A DNA stretch of 8,127 nucleotides from CAWHOW01 sp050013795 (GTDB lineage: Bacteria; Bacteroidota; Bacteroidia; Bacteroidales; CG2-30-32-10): assembly GCA_050013795.1 (NCBI GenBank), contig JBEKEO010000321.1:1-8127 (forward strand), given 5' to 3'. Both the position numbers and the translations under genes were made by a program. This document shows, piece after piece, positions 1-6,936 of the stretch; the first letter of the stretch is position 1; each line of letters opens with the position of its first letter. The notes under the pieces are model-generated. The model searched no databases. It was not told the origin of the DNA and saw nothing but the letters and a program-made list of their open reading frames with translations.

Positions 1-89
1 CACCGCTACGACCGGGCTGCCTAGAGAACGTCGTGAATTCAAATTCAGGAGGGGAATTTTTTGCCTTCGCGAGGACAGATCGAGTGCTT

Positions 90-119
90 TCGGGCGTTCC
101 AACCCCATAGGACGCCCGA
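90..119. other. Hairpin with perfect 8-bp stem
   Basis: TCGGGCGT at 90-97 is the exact reverse complement of ACGCCCGA at 112-119, with a 14-nt loop. No T-run follows on either strand, so it is not a classical intrinsic terminator. It may be a structured repeat or a distal 3'-end element for the minus-strand cluster. Confidence 0.4.
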
Positions 120-158
120 GGAAGATCAACAAAGAAGCAATGCACGCGCGTACTCAAG

Positions 159-184
159 GCCGTTTTGAGTTTTGGCGAAGGACA
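159..184. repeat. Imperfect 26-nt direct repeat, copy 1
   Basis: This block begins GCCGTTTTG and ends GGACA. It matches the block at 235-260 at 23 of 26 positions and in the same orientation; the mismatches are at repeat positions 10, 11 and 21. The copies start 76 nt apart. Read on the minus strand each begins TGTCC, then yTCGCCAAAA. They could be a dispersed genomic repeat or eroded ends of a small mobile element. Confidence 0.55.
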
Positions 185-234
185 GCTTTCGCAGCTACAA
201 AATCATCTACACTCTAGAAGACAGCCAACTCGCA

Positions 235-260
235 GCCGTTTTGCATTTTGGCGAGGGACA
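235..260. repeat. Imperfect 26-nt direct repeat, copy 2
   Basis: This is the partner of the block at 159-184, identical at 23 of 26 positions. It is followed by GC-rich sequence that can form a small bulged stem between 255-262 and 280-288. There are only two clear copies with unequal flanks, so this is not a CRISPR array. Confidence 0.55.
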
Positions 261-360
261 AGGCACGCACCTTGACGTTCTTGTGCCCTCAGCACAGATG
301 AAAGCTTAGCAATTTGGCGGCTTCAACACCCCAATCCTCAAGCTACCCGGCTGCGCGGGA

Positions 361-399
361 GGTTGACGCAAAACCTTCAAGTTTGTTATTTGCGCAACC
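361..399 (-). terminator. Hairpin just past the GH2 stop codon
   Basis: GGTTGACGCAAA at 361-372 pairs with TTTGCGCAACC at 389-399: eleven base pairs with a single bulged A and a 16-nt loop. It starts five bases beyond the GH2 stop (404-406) in the direction of transcription. No U-tract follows on the minus strand, so it may act as a 3'-end stabilising stem or weak terminator. The pairing is directly visible; the role is inferred from position. Confidence 0.45.
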
Positions 400-403
400 A
401 CAC

Positions 404-2938
404 TCACGATTCGCGCACCACCGGCACCGAAGGCCGCGGTTCGACCGGCTTGGTTGTGATTAGCAGCTTGGCCGACATCAATTCCGGACCTTCCCAGCCG
501 TCCTTCAGCGCCTCGATGTGAATCTCACCCCGGCGCTTCATGCTCTGGATGATGACTTGGGCCAGACCATTGAAGAGAGACCGCTTGGGCTCCTTGTCGC
601 TCTCCTGGCAGTTGGGGTCGCCGTTCCCTACGCCGATCAACTTTCCAGTCCCAGAGACACTGAATGCAATCTTGTTGTTTGCAGTCGGTACTGGCCGACC
701 CTCCTTGTCGAGGGCCTCCACCTTCACGATGGCCACATCTTCGCCGTCCGCGTTGATCTCGGTACGATCCGCCGTCAGCCGGATGGAAACTGTCGGTCCG
801 GTCGTCTCCCGCTTCTCGGTCAGAACGACCTTGCCGTCCTTCCAACCGCGCGCCTCGATCGCCCCCGGTTCGTACCTCACCTTCCACTCCACGTGTCCAA
901 GGTGTGGAACCTTCCGGCGACCGGCGCTCTTGCCGTTCACAAGCACTTCCACCTCGTCCAGATTGGAATGAACCCAGACCGGAATCTCGTCGCCTTCCCT
1001 CCCCTCCCAGTTCCAGTGCGGGAAGAGATGCAGCGAGGGCTCCTTGCCCCACCACGCTTTGTAGTAGTAGAAGTAGTCCTTCGGGAATCCGCACATGTCC
1101 ACGATGCCGAATTGGGAGTTGATGGAGGGCCAGCCGTAGGGGGTCGGTTCACCGCGATAGTCGAAACCTGTCCAAGCGAACCCACCCGCCTCCCAATCGC
1201 GCGTACCGTAGAAAGTCCACCATGCTTCCGGCGTTTCACCCCACCCAACCACGCCGTCATAGCAATCCACTATATTGCGTAGCCGATCGGTTCTGTACTC
1301 TCCTCGCGTGCAAACGGCGCTCGAGGTCTCGGAGCCGTAGAGGGGGCGCTTGGGATACTTCTTATGGAACGGATCGGGACGCTGCAGAAAATAGTTGAAG
1401 CCTATGATGTCGAGCGCATCCGAGACGCCCTTTTCGTTGTCCCCGTTGACAGCCGAGGAGACGACGCGCGTCGGGTCAAGCTCGTGGCAGAGATTCACCA
1501 TGTCGGCGGCGATCTTGGCGCCCTGCTCGGCCATCGTGTCTTGCAGCAGGTATTCTTCGTTGCCGATGGACCAGATGATGATTGACGGCGAGTTGCGGTA
1601 GCGCTTGACCATCGCTTCCAGTTGCTGCATGCCCTCGGGATTCTTGCTCATCTGGCGCGTCTCGCACATCATCATCATGCCCATGCGGTCGCAGGCATCC
1701 ACCCACTCGGGAGTGGGCATGTTGTGCGAGGTGCGCACGGCGTTGCACCCCATCTCGCGCAGCACGGCGAGCCGGAACCATTGCAGCCCGTCGGGCAGGG
1801 CCGCGCCGACGCCCGCGTGATCCTGGTGATTGCAGGTGCCCTGTATCTTGAGCGGCTTGCCGTTAAGGGAGAAGCCCTTGTCCGCATCGAAGACGGCCGT
1901 GCGGACTCCGAACATGACGCGCTCCGCATCGCGCACATTGCCGTCGGACTCGACCGTCACGACGGCGGAGTACAGATTCGGCTCATCGACCGACCAGAGC
2001 GCGGGGTGGGCAAGCTCCGCGGTGGCGGCGTAGATTGCTGAGCCGCGGGCGGCGATGGATTGCGCGGGCGCTTCTGCGGCCGCAACCGTCGCACCCTTCG
2101 CATCGACGATCTTCCAGGTCACCTTGGCGGGCGCGGCTTGCCTGCTCTCGTTTTGCACCACAGTTGCGAGCGCCAGCGTAGCGGAATTGCCGTTCACTGT
2201 CGCGCGCACGGTGCTGTCCCACTTTCCCAGATGCAGGGCATCGGTCTTCGTCAGCCAGACGTGGCGATAGACGCCCGCGCCCTCGTAGAACCAACCGTCT
2301 CCAAAGCTGGCGTCGACGCGCAGGACGATGTAGTTCTTCGCGCCGTAGGAGAGGAAATCGGTGAGATCGAAACGGAACGGAGCATAGCCGTTGTCGTTGC
2401 GCCCGATGAAGCAGCCGTTGACGAAGACAAGCATGTCACGGAAGGCGCCGTCGAACTCAATCGAAATGCGGCGGCCCAGGTCGCCGGCGGGAATCTCGAA
2501 CTCGCGCCGGTACCAGCCTACGCTGGTTTCAGGATAGCGGCGGCCGAGCGGCTTGTAGCCATGCGACATCTGCGCGTCATCGTGGACGAAAGGCAACTCG
2601 ACCGCCCAGTCGTGTGGCAGATTGAGCGTCTGCCACTTGGAGTCGTCAAAGCCGGCTTTGGCAAATTTGAAATCGCCGGTCTGGGCGAACTCGCGCTGCA
2701 GGAAGCCGAATCCCAGGTCGCGGGAAGGATCGTTGCCGTGGCCAAAGGTGAACTTCCAACCGAAGTCGAAGAGCAACTGTTCCCGCGGCGCAACGGCGGG
2801 AATAGCCGCCGTCGAGCCTTCAGGCATATCGCCTCCGAGCAGCGCGGCGGCGCGGGCCCAGGCGGAGCGGGCGGCCAAGGAAGAAGCGGAAAGAACCAGT
2901 CCGGAAGAGAGCAGGTCACGGCGAGAGATGCGCGGCAT
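404..2938 (-). CDS. Tat-exported GH2 beta-galactosidase-type hydrolase
   Basis: This 844-residue protein is a glycoside hydrolase family 2 enzyme, most likely removing terminal beta-galactose outside the cytoplasm. Residues 1-31 form a Tat signal (SRRDLL, a hydrophobic stretch, then AWARA). A galactose-binding-like jelly roll follows (about 55-230), then an immunoglobulin-like sandwich (about 240-348) and the TIM barrel (about 350-630). The barrel shows IIWSIGNEE, making Glu461 the expected acid/base, and PLYGSETSS, making Glu537 the expected nucleophile. The stretch GFAWTGFDYRGEPTPYGWP (586-604) is a hallmark of this family. The C-terminus has two further beta domains, DUF4982-like (about 640-710) and Ig-like (about 715-830). 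The ATG has a modest GAGG five bases upstream. The gene lies 90 nt after the fucosidase and is probably co-transcribed; a TTGACA at 2988-2993 hints at an internal promoter, without a good -10. The fold assignment is firm; the exact substrate is inferred. Confidence 0.93.
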   Translation of the reverse strand: MPRISRRDLLSSGLVLSASSLAARSAWARAAALLGGDMPEGSTAAIPAVAPREQLLFDFGWKFTFGHGNDPSRDLGFGFLQREFAQTGDFKFAKAGFDDSKWQTLNLPHDWAVELPFVHDDAQMSHGYKPLGRRYPETSVGWYRREFEIPAGDLGRRISIEFDGAFRDMLVFVNGCFIGRNDNGYAPFRFDLTDFLSYGAKNYIVLRVDASFGDGWFYEGAGVYRHVWLTKTDALHLGKWDSTVRATVNGNSATLALATVVQNESRQAAPAKVTWKIVDAKGATVAAAEAPAQSIAARGSAIYAATAELAHPALWSVDEPNLYSAVVTVESDGNVRDAERVMFGVRTAVFDADKGFSLNGKPLKIQGTCNHQDHAGVGAALPDGLQWFRLAVLREMGCNAVRTSHNMPTPEWVDACDRMGMMMMCETRQMSKNPEGMQQLEAMVKRYRNSPSIIIWSIGNEEYLLQDTMAEQGAKIAADMVNLCHELDPTRVVSSAVNGDNEKGVSDALDIIGFNYFLQRPDPFHKKYPKRPLYGSETSSAVCTRGEYRTDRLRNIVDCYDGVVGWGETPEAWWTFYGTRDWEAGGFAWTGFDYRGEPTPYGWPSINSQFGIVDMCGFPKDYFYYYKAWWGKEPSLHLFPHWNWEGREGDEIPVWVHSNLDEVEVLVNGKSAGRRKVPHLGHVEWKVRYEPGAIEARGWKDGKVVLTEKRETTGPTVSIRLTADRTEINADGEDVAIVKVEALDKEGRPVPTANNKIAFSVSGTGKLIGVGNGDPNCQESDKEPKRSLFNGLAQVIIQSMKRRGEIHIEALKDGWEGPELMSAKLLITTKPVEPRPSVPVVRES

Positions 2939-3028
2939 AAGAACCTCGATGAATTGAAACTAGGTTACGCGCGACGAAAAGCGCGCATGTCAATCAACGC
3001 GAGCTGAACTCAAGAGTGGCATCGGATT

Positions 3029-4758
3029 TCAGGCCAAAGTCACTTTGAGCGCAGCCGCATAATTTACACTTGGTTGATACTGCTTCGGAAGCTCCACCCG
3101 CAGACCATCGGCATGCTGCCTCCAATTAACCCTGTCGCCCGTTCCAAGAAGTTCCACCCTGGCCACTTTGCCCGGTTGGGTCGGAGCCGAAGATCCCAGA
3201 GACTGCACGACAATTGGCTCCGTCGGCCAACCCAGCACCAGCACGTAGATTACGTTGTTAGCCTTATTGCGAGTGAACCGGATGTCCTTCGACCCCAGTT
3301 TGCTAACACTGTTTCCCTGGAAGGACCCGCTCTTCACGCTATGCGGCCCTTCGCCATAGATTTTCCATGGCCGAGTCTCGTAGATGGCCTCGCCATTGAC
3401 CTGCATCCAATCGGCGATCTTATCGAGAACGGCGATTTCCTTGGCGTCGATGGTACCGTCAGGTCTGCCGGGAATGTTCAGGATGAAGGTGCCGTTCTTG
3501 CTGACCGTGTCGATGAGCCAATGGACGGCGTCCCGCGGCGGCAGATATCCACCGTACTCTCCCTCTTTATCGAAAAGGGCCCGGTTGTAATGCCAGTCTC
3601 CAATGCAGGTCTCGGACTGCCAGGCATATTCCATGATCTTGCTGGTGAGGCCGCGCTCATAATCGGCGATGACGGCCTTAGCAAGGCGATCCGGAACCTG
3701 CTTGCCGTTCAGAACTGCCTCCATCCTGCCGCCGTGCGTCTGCAGATTGTGATTGTAAAAATAAGCAGCAATGTTCATGCCGCCCCAGCCAAGGGGCACC
3801 AGGTCATTATCGAAATAGAGCAGGTCGGGATCGTGCTGATCGATCAGGTCGCGCGTTCGGTCGTAGAAATCCTTGACGTAGGAGACGTCGGGCAGCGCGT
3901 CGAAGGGGTGCTTCACGCCATACATGCGGTGCGGATCGAGGCCCTGCCACCACTGGTCCTTGCTTTGACCGGCGGTCAAAGCCCCATCGTAGGGAACGCC
4001 GGCCAGCGGACCGGATTTGTCCGCGCCATGGCAGGGTTGGAAGAACCACCAGTTGAACGCCTGATGCACCGTGACCCCGAGGCGCAATCCCTGTTTGCGC
4101 GCCGCGGCAGCCCACGTGCCGATGACATCGCGATGCGGGCCCATGGCCGCGGCATTCCACGGTTGATGCTTTGAGTTCCACGTGTCGAACCCGTCGTGAT
4201 GATTGGCAAGCGCAACGAAAATCCTCGCGCCGGCCTTCTTGTAGCGCGCGATCAGTTCGTCGGGTTCCCAGTTCAGCAAAGTCCACTGGGCGGAGAGGTC
4301 TTTGTAACCGAAGCGTGAGGGCGGCCCGTAATGTTCGAGGTGGTATTGATTCTGCGGCGATCCCTCGACGTACATATTGCGCGCGTACCAATCGCCGGCT
4401 TCGGGCACGCACTGCGGGCTCCAGTGGGCCCAGATCCCGAACTTGGCGTCACGATACCACTCCGCCGCGTCGTACTGCAGCAGCGAGTCCCAGGTGGGCT
4501 TGTACGGACGGGCTTATCAAACGAGGCCGGCCGCCAGGTCGCATCGTCCAGCTTTGTTGCGACGATGCTCCCGTTGCTCACGCGGTAGAAAACTCTCTCG
4601 TGCGGCGGCAATGCGCAGAACTGGGCGTAGTCCTGGGTGTACTGATCGAATCCGTTCGGCAAATTCGGTGGGTTATCTTGTGCGGTTTGCCCAAAGGCCG
4701 GCACGGTTTCCGACGCGGCTGTAATCGCCAGAAACTTGCAGAAATCCCTTCGCAGCAC
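3029..4758 (-). pseudogene. GH29 alpha-L-fucosidase, interrupted by one frameshift
   Basis: GH29 enzymes are retaining exo-alpha-L-fucosidases. The N-terminal part starts at GTG 4758 with a Tat-like signal (LRRDFCKFLAITAAS) behind AGGAG. After Val84 the reading frame must change: the next bases read TACAAGCCCACCTGGGAC, giving YKPTWDSLLQYDAAEWYRDA, then KFGIWAHWSPQCVPEAGDWY, a classic GH29 start of the catalytic barrel. That second frame has a TAA at 4514-4516, so no single frame spans the gene; one missing base (or two extra) between about 4505 and 4513 explains it. With the frame restored the product is about 576 residues, near family size. Downstream are NHHDGFDTWNS and DPDLLYFDND, the latter carrying the likely nucleophile Asp (about residue 285 of the repaired protein), and the usual C-terminal beta domain. 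Either a true pseudogene or a sequencing error; family assignment is secure. Confidence 0.88.
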
Positions 4759-4764
4759 AACCGG

Positions 4765-4769
4765 CTCCT
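4765..4769 (-). promoter_or_regulatory. Ribosome binding site of the fucosidase
   Basis: AGGAG on the minus strand lies six bases before the GTG at 4756-4758. It fixes that GTG as the start and places the Tat motif at the extreme N-terminus. Its survival argues that the gene decayed recently, or that the frameshift is an error. Confidence 0.7.
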
Positions 4770-4827
4770 GTCATGCTCGTGAAGCGGCAGCTCACCCGAC
4801 CTGCTTCGTCATCACCAACGAGTGCTG

Positions 4828-4857
4828 ATACTAACAACCGGAGGCTTAGATTGTCAA
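4828..4857 (-). promoter_or_regulatory. Sigma70-type promoter of the fucosidase gene
   Basis: On the minus strand TTGACA (4852-4857), a perfect -35 match, is followed after 18 bases by TAGTAT (4828-4833), which matches the -10 consensus at four of six positions. This predicts a leader of about 60 nt before the GTG at 4758. The -35 box shares two bases with the palindrome at 4856-4873, so a bound repressor would block polymerase. Confidence 0.6.
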
Positions 4858-4873
4858 CGATACAGTTATCGTT
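4856..4873. promoter_or_regulatory. Palindromic operator, likely for a LacI-family regulator
   Basis: AACGATA, the spacer CAGT, then TATCGTT form a perfect 7-bp inverted repeat of 18 bp. It lies between the regulator and the fucosidase and overlaps the fucosidase -35 box. LacI-family operators are commonly 14-20 bp palindromes placed in this way. There is no T-run and the arms are AT-rich, so an operator is a better reading than a terminator for the regulator. The palindrome is seen; the bound protein is inferred. Confidence 0.65.
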
Positions 4874-4950
4874 TTCTATACGACTCAGGCAGCGTCAATA
4901 GTTTCGCAACCAACTCCGGAATCAGTGAAGGTAGCTGAGCCTCGAACTGT

Positions 4951-5877
4951 TTACCGCTCGGTTTTGCGCCAGAGGGAGCGTTTAGCTGAACGCGAAGGGC
5001 TTCGACTCTTGTCGGTTTTCGCGCTCCGGAGCGATGAAGCCCTGGCAATGAGGGATGGCTCGAGGATGACGCTCAATGGCTGTGGCCGGACCTTCGACTC
5101 GAGTATGCCCAGCAGGATTCCGGCAGTGCGTTCGCCGATCTGCTGACTGTTCTGATCGATGCTGGAAAGGGGTACGCGAAGCGACGAATCGTAATGAAGG
5201 TTGCCGCATCCGATGATAGCAATGTTTTCGGGAATACGCAGACCTGCATCGAGGACCTCATCGATCGCGCCCATGGCAAGCGGATCGTCATAAGCGAAAA
5301 CCCCGTCGGGAATGGGTTTCTCCTTGAGCAGCATCCGCATCGCATCAGCTCCCATTCGGGTGCTGTTGATATCTACACGGGATCTCGTGGTGACAAGGGA
5401 CGGCGAATACGGAATTCCGTGGCGTTGCAGCGCATTCTTATATCCCTCGAATCTGCGCATACCAGTGGAATTCTCTCTTCCTCGGATATGAGCCACACTT
5501 CTGCAGCCCTGCTCGATCAGGTGTTCTGTCGCCATCCTTCCTGCTGCCTCATCGTTGATGCCGACGAAATTCGCGGACATCCCGGGCACTTCGCGGTCGA
5601 TCAGAACGTAGGGCAATCCATGCCGCTCCATTCGTTGGATCGGCTGGGGATCAGTTCCGGAGGATGCCATCACCAGCGCATCCAGGCGTCCCCCCATGAG
5701 CTGCGCGATTGCCTTCCATTCAAGTTCAGGATTCTCCTCCGAAGAGGAAATGATCAGGGAGTTGCTGACCACAAGGGTCGTAAGGATTGCGGGTCAGCTT
5801 CTTTCGGGAGGCGGCGGATCAGAGTTAAACATTCAAACGGCCATGTACCTGATTACAGGAGGCTTATCCGTCGGCAT
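4951..5877 (-). pseudogene. LacI-family regulator lacking its DNA-binding domain
   Basis: From 5772 downwards the frame is open for 273 residues and matches the LacI/PurR ligand-binding domain (periplasmic-binding-protein fold). It shows VVSNSLIISSSEENPE, then GRLDALVMASSGTD, VLIDREVPG, FVGINDEAAGRMATEHLIEQG, FAYDDPLAMGAIDEVLDAGL, IPENIAIIGCGN and SSIDQNSQQIGERTA. The likely original start is the ATG at 5875-5877, in frame, behind AGAGG with an 8-nt gap and a good promoter. It reads MPTDKPPVIRYMAV, which resembles the beginning of a LacI helix-turn-helix (PVTIRDVA). A stop at codon 15 and another at codon 28 follow. Only 35 codons separate this start from VVSNSL, where the family has roughly 85, so about 50 codons with nearly the whole helix-turn-helix and hinge are missing. 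It presumably once controlled the fucosidase/galactosidase genes downstream. A truncated product from GTG 5772 could exist but could not bind DNA in the usual way. Confidence 0.85.
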
Positions 5878-5895
5878 AATCTTCGCCTCTTCTAT

Positions 5896-5924
5896 ATAAT
5901 ATCGATGTAAACATAAGATAACAA
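5896..5924 (-). promoter_or_regulatory. Promoter of the LacI-type regulator
   Basis: On the minus strand TTGTTA (5919-5924) and TATTAT (5896-5901, five of six matches to TATAAT) are separated by the ideal 17 bases. The expected transcript start is about a dozen bases before the ATG at 5877, leaving room for the AGAGG ribosome site. The -35 box lies only ten bases from the tmRNA-like attachment sequence. Confidence 0.6.
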
Positions 5925-5933
5925 ATTACTTAT

Positions 5934-5959
5934 TGGTAGAGGCGGCGGGAGTCGAACCC
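5934..5959 (-). other. tmRNA 3'-end fragment, probable attachment-site scar
   Basis: Read on the minus strand, this block begins GGGTTCGACTCCCGCC and ends CTCTACCA. It has a T-loop (TTCGACT), the 3' half of a T-stem, the 3' acceptor strand and an encoded CCA, as at the 3' end of bacterial ssrA. The bases before it (TA) do not complete the T-stem, and no tmRNA body or 5' end (GGUUUCGAC-like) exists in the ~350 nt upstream, so this is a fragment. Such 3' ends are standard tyrosine-integrase targets, and a lone copy marks one edge of an integrated element. The tmRNA identity is recognised from memory; a tRNA of similar 3' sequence is possible. Confidence 0.65.
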
Positions 5960-6430
5960 TACATCAGCGTTGAAAACACTCAATTTACTGATTCTGAGAA
6001 TGCCAACAATTCAAGCAATGCCACGATTGCCAAATCTTCCCTACAAATCACGTGCAAAGATTTCCCAGAACTCCAAAACTTCCAAGTCTCCCCTTCGCTC
6101 GCCCAACACGCCGAAGTGCTCTTCGACATTTATACATCGATCGGGTGCAGGCAAAATGATTGGGGCCTCGAACTTCTGCCAGGCATAGGGTTTGCGATAG
6201 ATTCATGCTTCGATGCCATGGAAGCATCAAAAATCGCAGATTATGGACGGCACAGCACTTCTGATCCGGCTGAGTGAGCAAAACCGGCACAATCGGCGCC
6301 ATTTGCTACCAAAATGCTACCAATTCCTCCAACTACTCAGCGCAGTGGGCAATTGGGCTGAACGTGCAGGGTCAGCCCAAAACTTCTTCGTTCAGAGCGG
6401 CTTCTCACCCGCATTTGAGCAAGCTTGTGT
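5960..6430. other. Gene-poor junction between two tRNA-like fragments
   Basis: Short frames exist on both strands, but none has a convincing ribosome site plus a recognisable domain. A plus-strand frame beginning VEAAGVEP is the usual spurious translation of a tmRNA/tRNA 3' end. The minus-strand text around 6290-6330 (GGTAGCATTTTGGTAGCA) could be the eroded tail of an integrase or of element-flanking DNA, but I cannot show this. The one clear structure is the hairpin at 6353-6380. Confidence 0.5.
6353..6380. other. Perfect 9-bp hairpin
   Basis: TTGGGCTGA (6353-6361) and TCAGCCCAA (6372-6380) are exact reverse complements around a 10-nt loop. Neither strand has a long T-run after the stem, though the plus strand continues AACTTCTTCG. 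It could be a terminator bounding an old mobile element or part of an attachment region. Confidence 0.4.
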
Positions 6431-6477
6431 GTGACTTGATCGGACTCGAACCGACGCCTTCCATGACACGGAAGGCG
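6431..6477 (-). other. tRNA-like 3' half with long anticodon-type hairpin
   Basis: On the minus strand CGCCTTCC, loop GTGTCAT and GGAAGGCG form a perfect 8-bp stem with a 7-nt loop; if read as an anticodon loop, GUC lies in the anticodon place. It is followed directly by a T-arm, GTCGG TTCGAGT CCGAT (6439-6455), and then CAAGTCAC. There is no D-arm, no matching 5' acceptor strand and no CCA, and the variable region is too short. This is therefore not a functional tRNA but a fragment or mimic, of the kind left where elements integrate into tRNA genes. Confidence 0.5.
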
Positions 6478-6666
6478 AATTCATAAGTGATTGACAATAA
6501 GTTGGGTTTGACCGGACCACTGATTCGCCCCATCGCCGTTTGGTGGGCCGATGAGCGTCCATTTCGTTGCGGTTGCAACGATTCCAACGAGGTTCTGTGT
6601 GCGTAATGTGTGCGCGCCGGAGCAAATGTATGGTCCGCCACAGTGGCCTGGTTTTGCTCCGCCCTT
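6478..6666. other. Unassigned spacer beside the transposase relic
   Basis: The minus-strand frame of the transposase relic stays open here, but the residues no longer look like that protein. No feature is supported. It may be the sequence into which the transposase fragment was joined. Confidence 0.4.
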
Positions 6667-6930
6667 GACACATTTTCGTCCCACGCGCGTCCGATGGCGC
6701 GAGAGCCATGTCCAATACAACTTGAACCCTATTCGATACCAACGAACGACAGTCTCCGGTTGAACGAGGATCAGAACGCACTTCCATCCCGGCCAAAAGC
6801 GCCGCAAGATCACCCAGAACAACTTGTCAGAAGTGGCAAATCGCGGTTGCCGGCACCTCTGTTTCAGGACGTCCAGCCGTTGCCGCAGTGCCAGGTTTTC
6901 CAAGAGCAGGTCGCGGCGAGAGCGAATGAA
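6667..6930 (-). pseudogene. N-terminal relic of an integrase-type (rve) transposase
   Basis: The minus strand reads FIRSRRDLLLENLALRQRL, then DKLFWVILRRFWPGWKCVLI, VQPETVVRWYRIGFKLYW and SRHRTRVGRKCV. This is the well-known N-terminal region of IS3/IS481-like transposases that carry a helix-turn-helix before an rve catalytic core. About 88 codons are preserved. The DDE catalytic core is absent, and after RKCV the sequence diverges. At the 5' side homology ends near 6930, with no start codon in a normal context. It is a dead fragment left by deletion or by recombination with another element. Confidence 0.75.
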
Positions 6931-6936
6931 TTGGGT

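Larger units (their letters stand above)
1..403. other. Non-coding flank downstream of the GH2 gene
   Basis: I see no credible gene here on either strand: reading frames are short and match nothing I recognise. The stretch holds two copies of an imperfect 26-nt repeat (159-184 and 235-260), a hairpin at 90-119 and another hairpin at 361-399 next to the GH2 stop codon; these are listed separately. A gene may lie further left, outside the window. Confidence 0.6.

Noticed and set aside
159..260. CRISPR array
   Set aside because: There are only two imperfect copies, with no third regularly spaced unit and no cas genes.
518..1282. Long plus-strand frame of 254 codons, and similar plus-strand frames at 2060-3007 and 3074-4174
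   Set aside because: They lie antisense to the GH2 and GH29 genes, have no ribosome site and contain no recognisable domain; they are mirror frames of GC-rich coding DNA.
4505..4513. Programmed ribosomal frameshift in the fucosidase
   Set aside because: There is no slippery heptamer or obvious downstream stimulator, and GH29 enzymes are not known to use one.
5902..5918. Second LacI-type operator (ATGT-AA-ACAT) in the regulator promoter
   Set aside because: The arms are only four bases long and unlike the AACGATA palindrome; too weak to call.
5877..5959. Circularly permuted tmRNA, because AGAGGCG (complement of the acceptor strand) occurs 45 nt after the CCA on the same strand
   Set aside because: No tag-peptide frame, no GGUUUCGAC-like T-loop partner and no complete T-stem follow; AGAGGCG is better explained as the ribosome site of the regulator gene.
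5933..6277. A 114-codon plus-strand frame beginning VEAAGVEP
   Set aside because: That opening is the common false translation of a tmRNA/tRNA 3' end; there is no ribosome site and no domain in the rest.
6431..6500. Complete tRNA-Asp gene
   Set aside because: The loop could display GUC, but the D-arm, the 5' acceptor strand and the CCA are missing and the variable loop is only about two bases.
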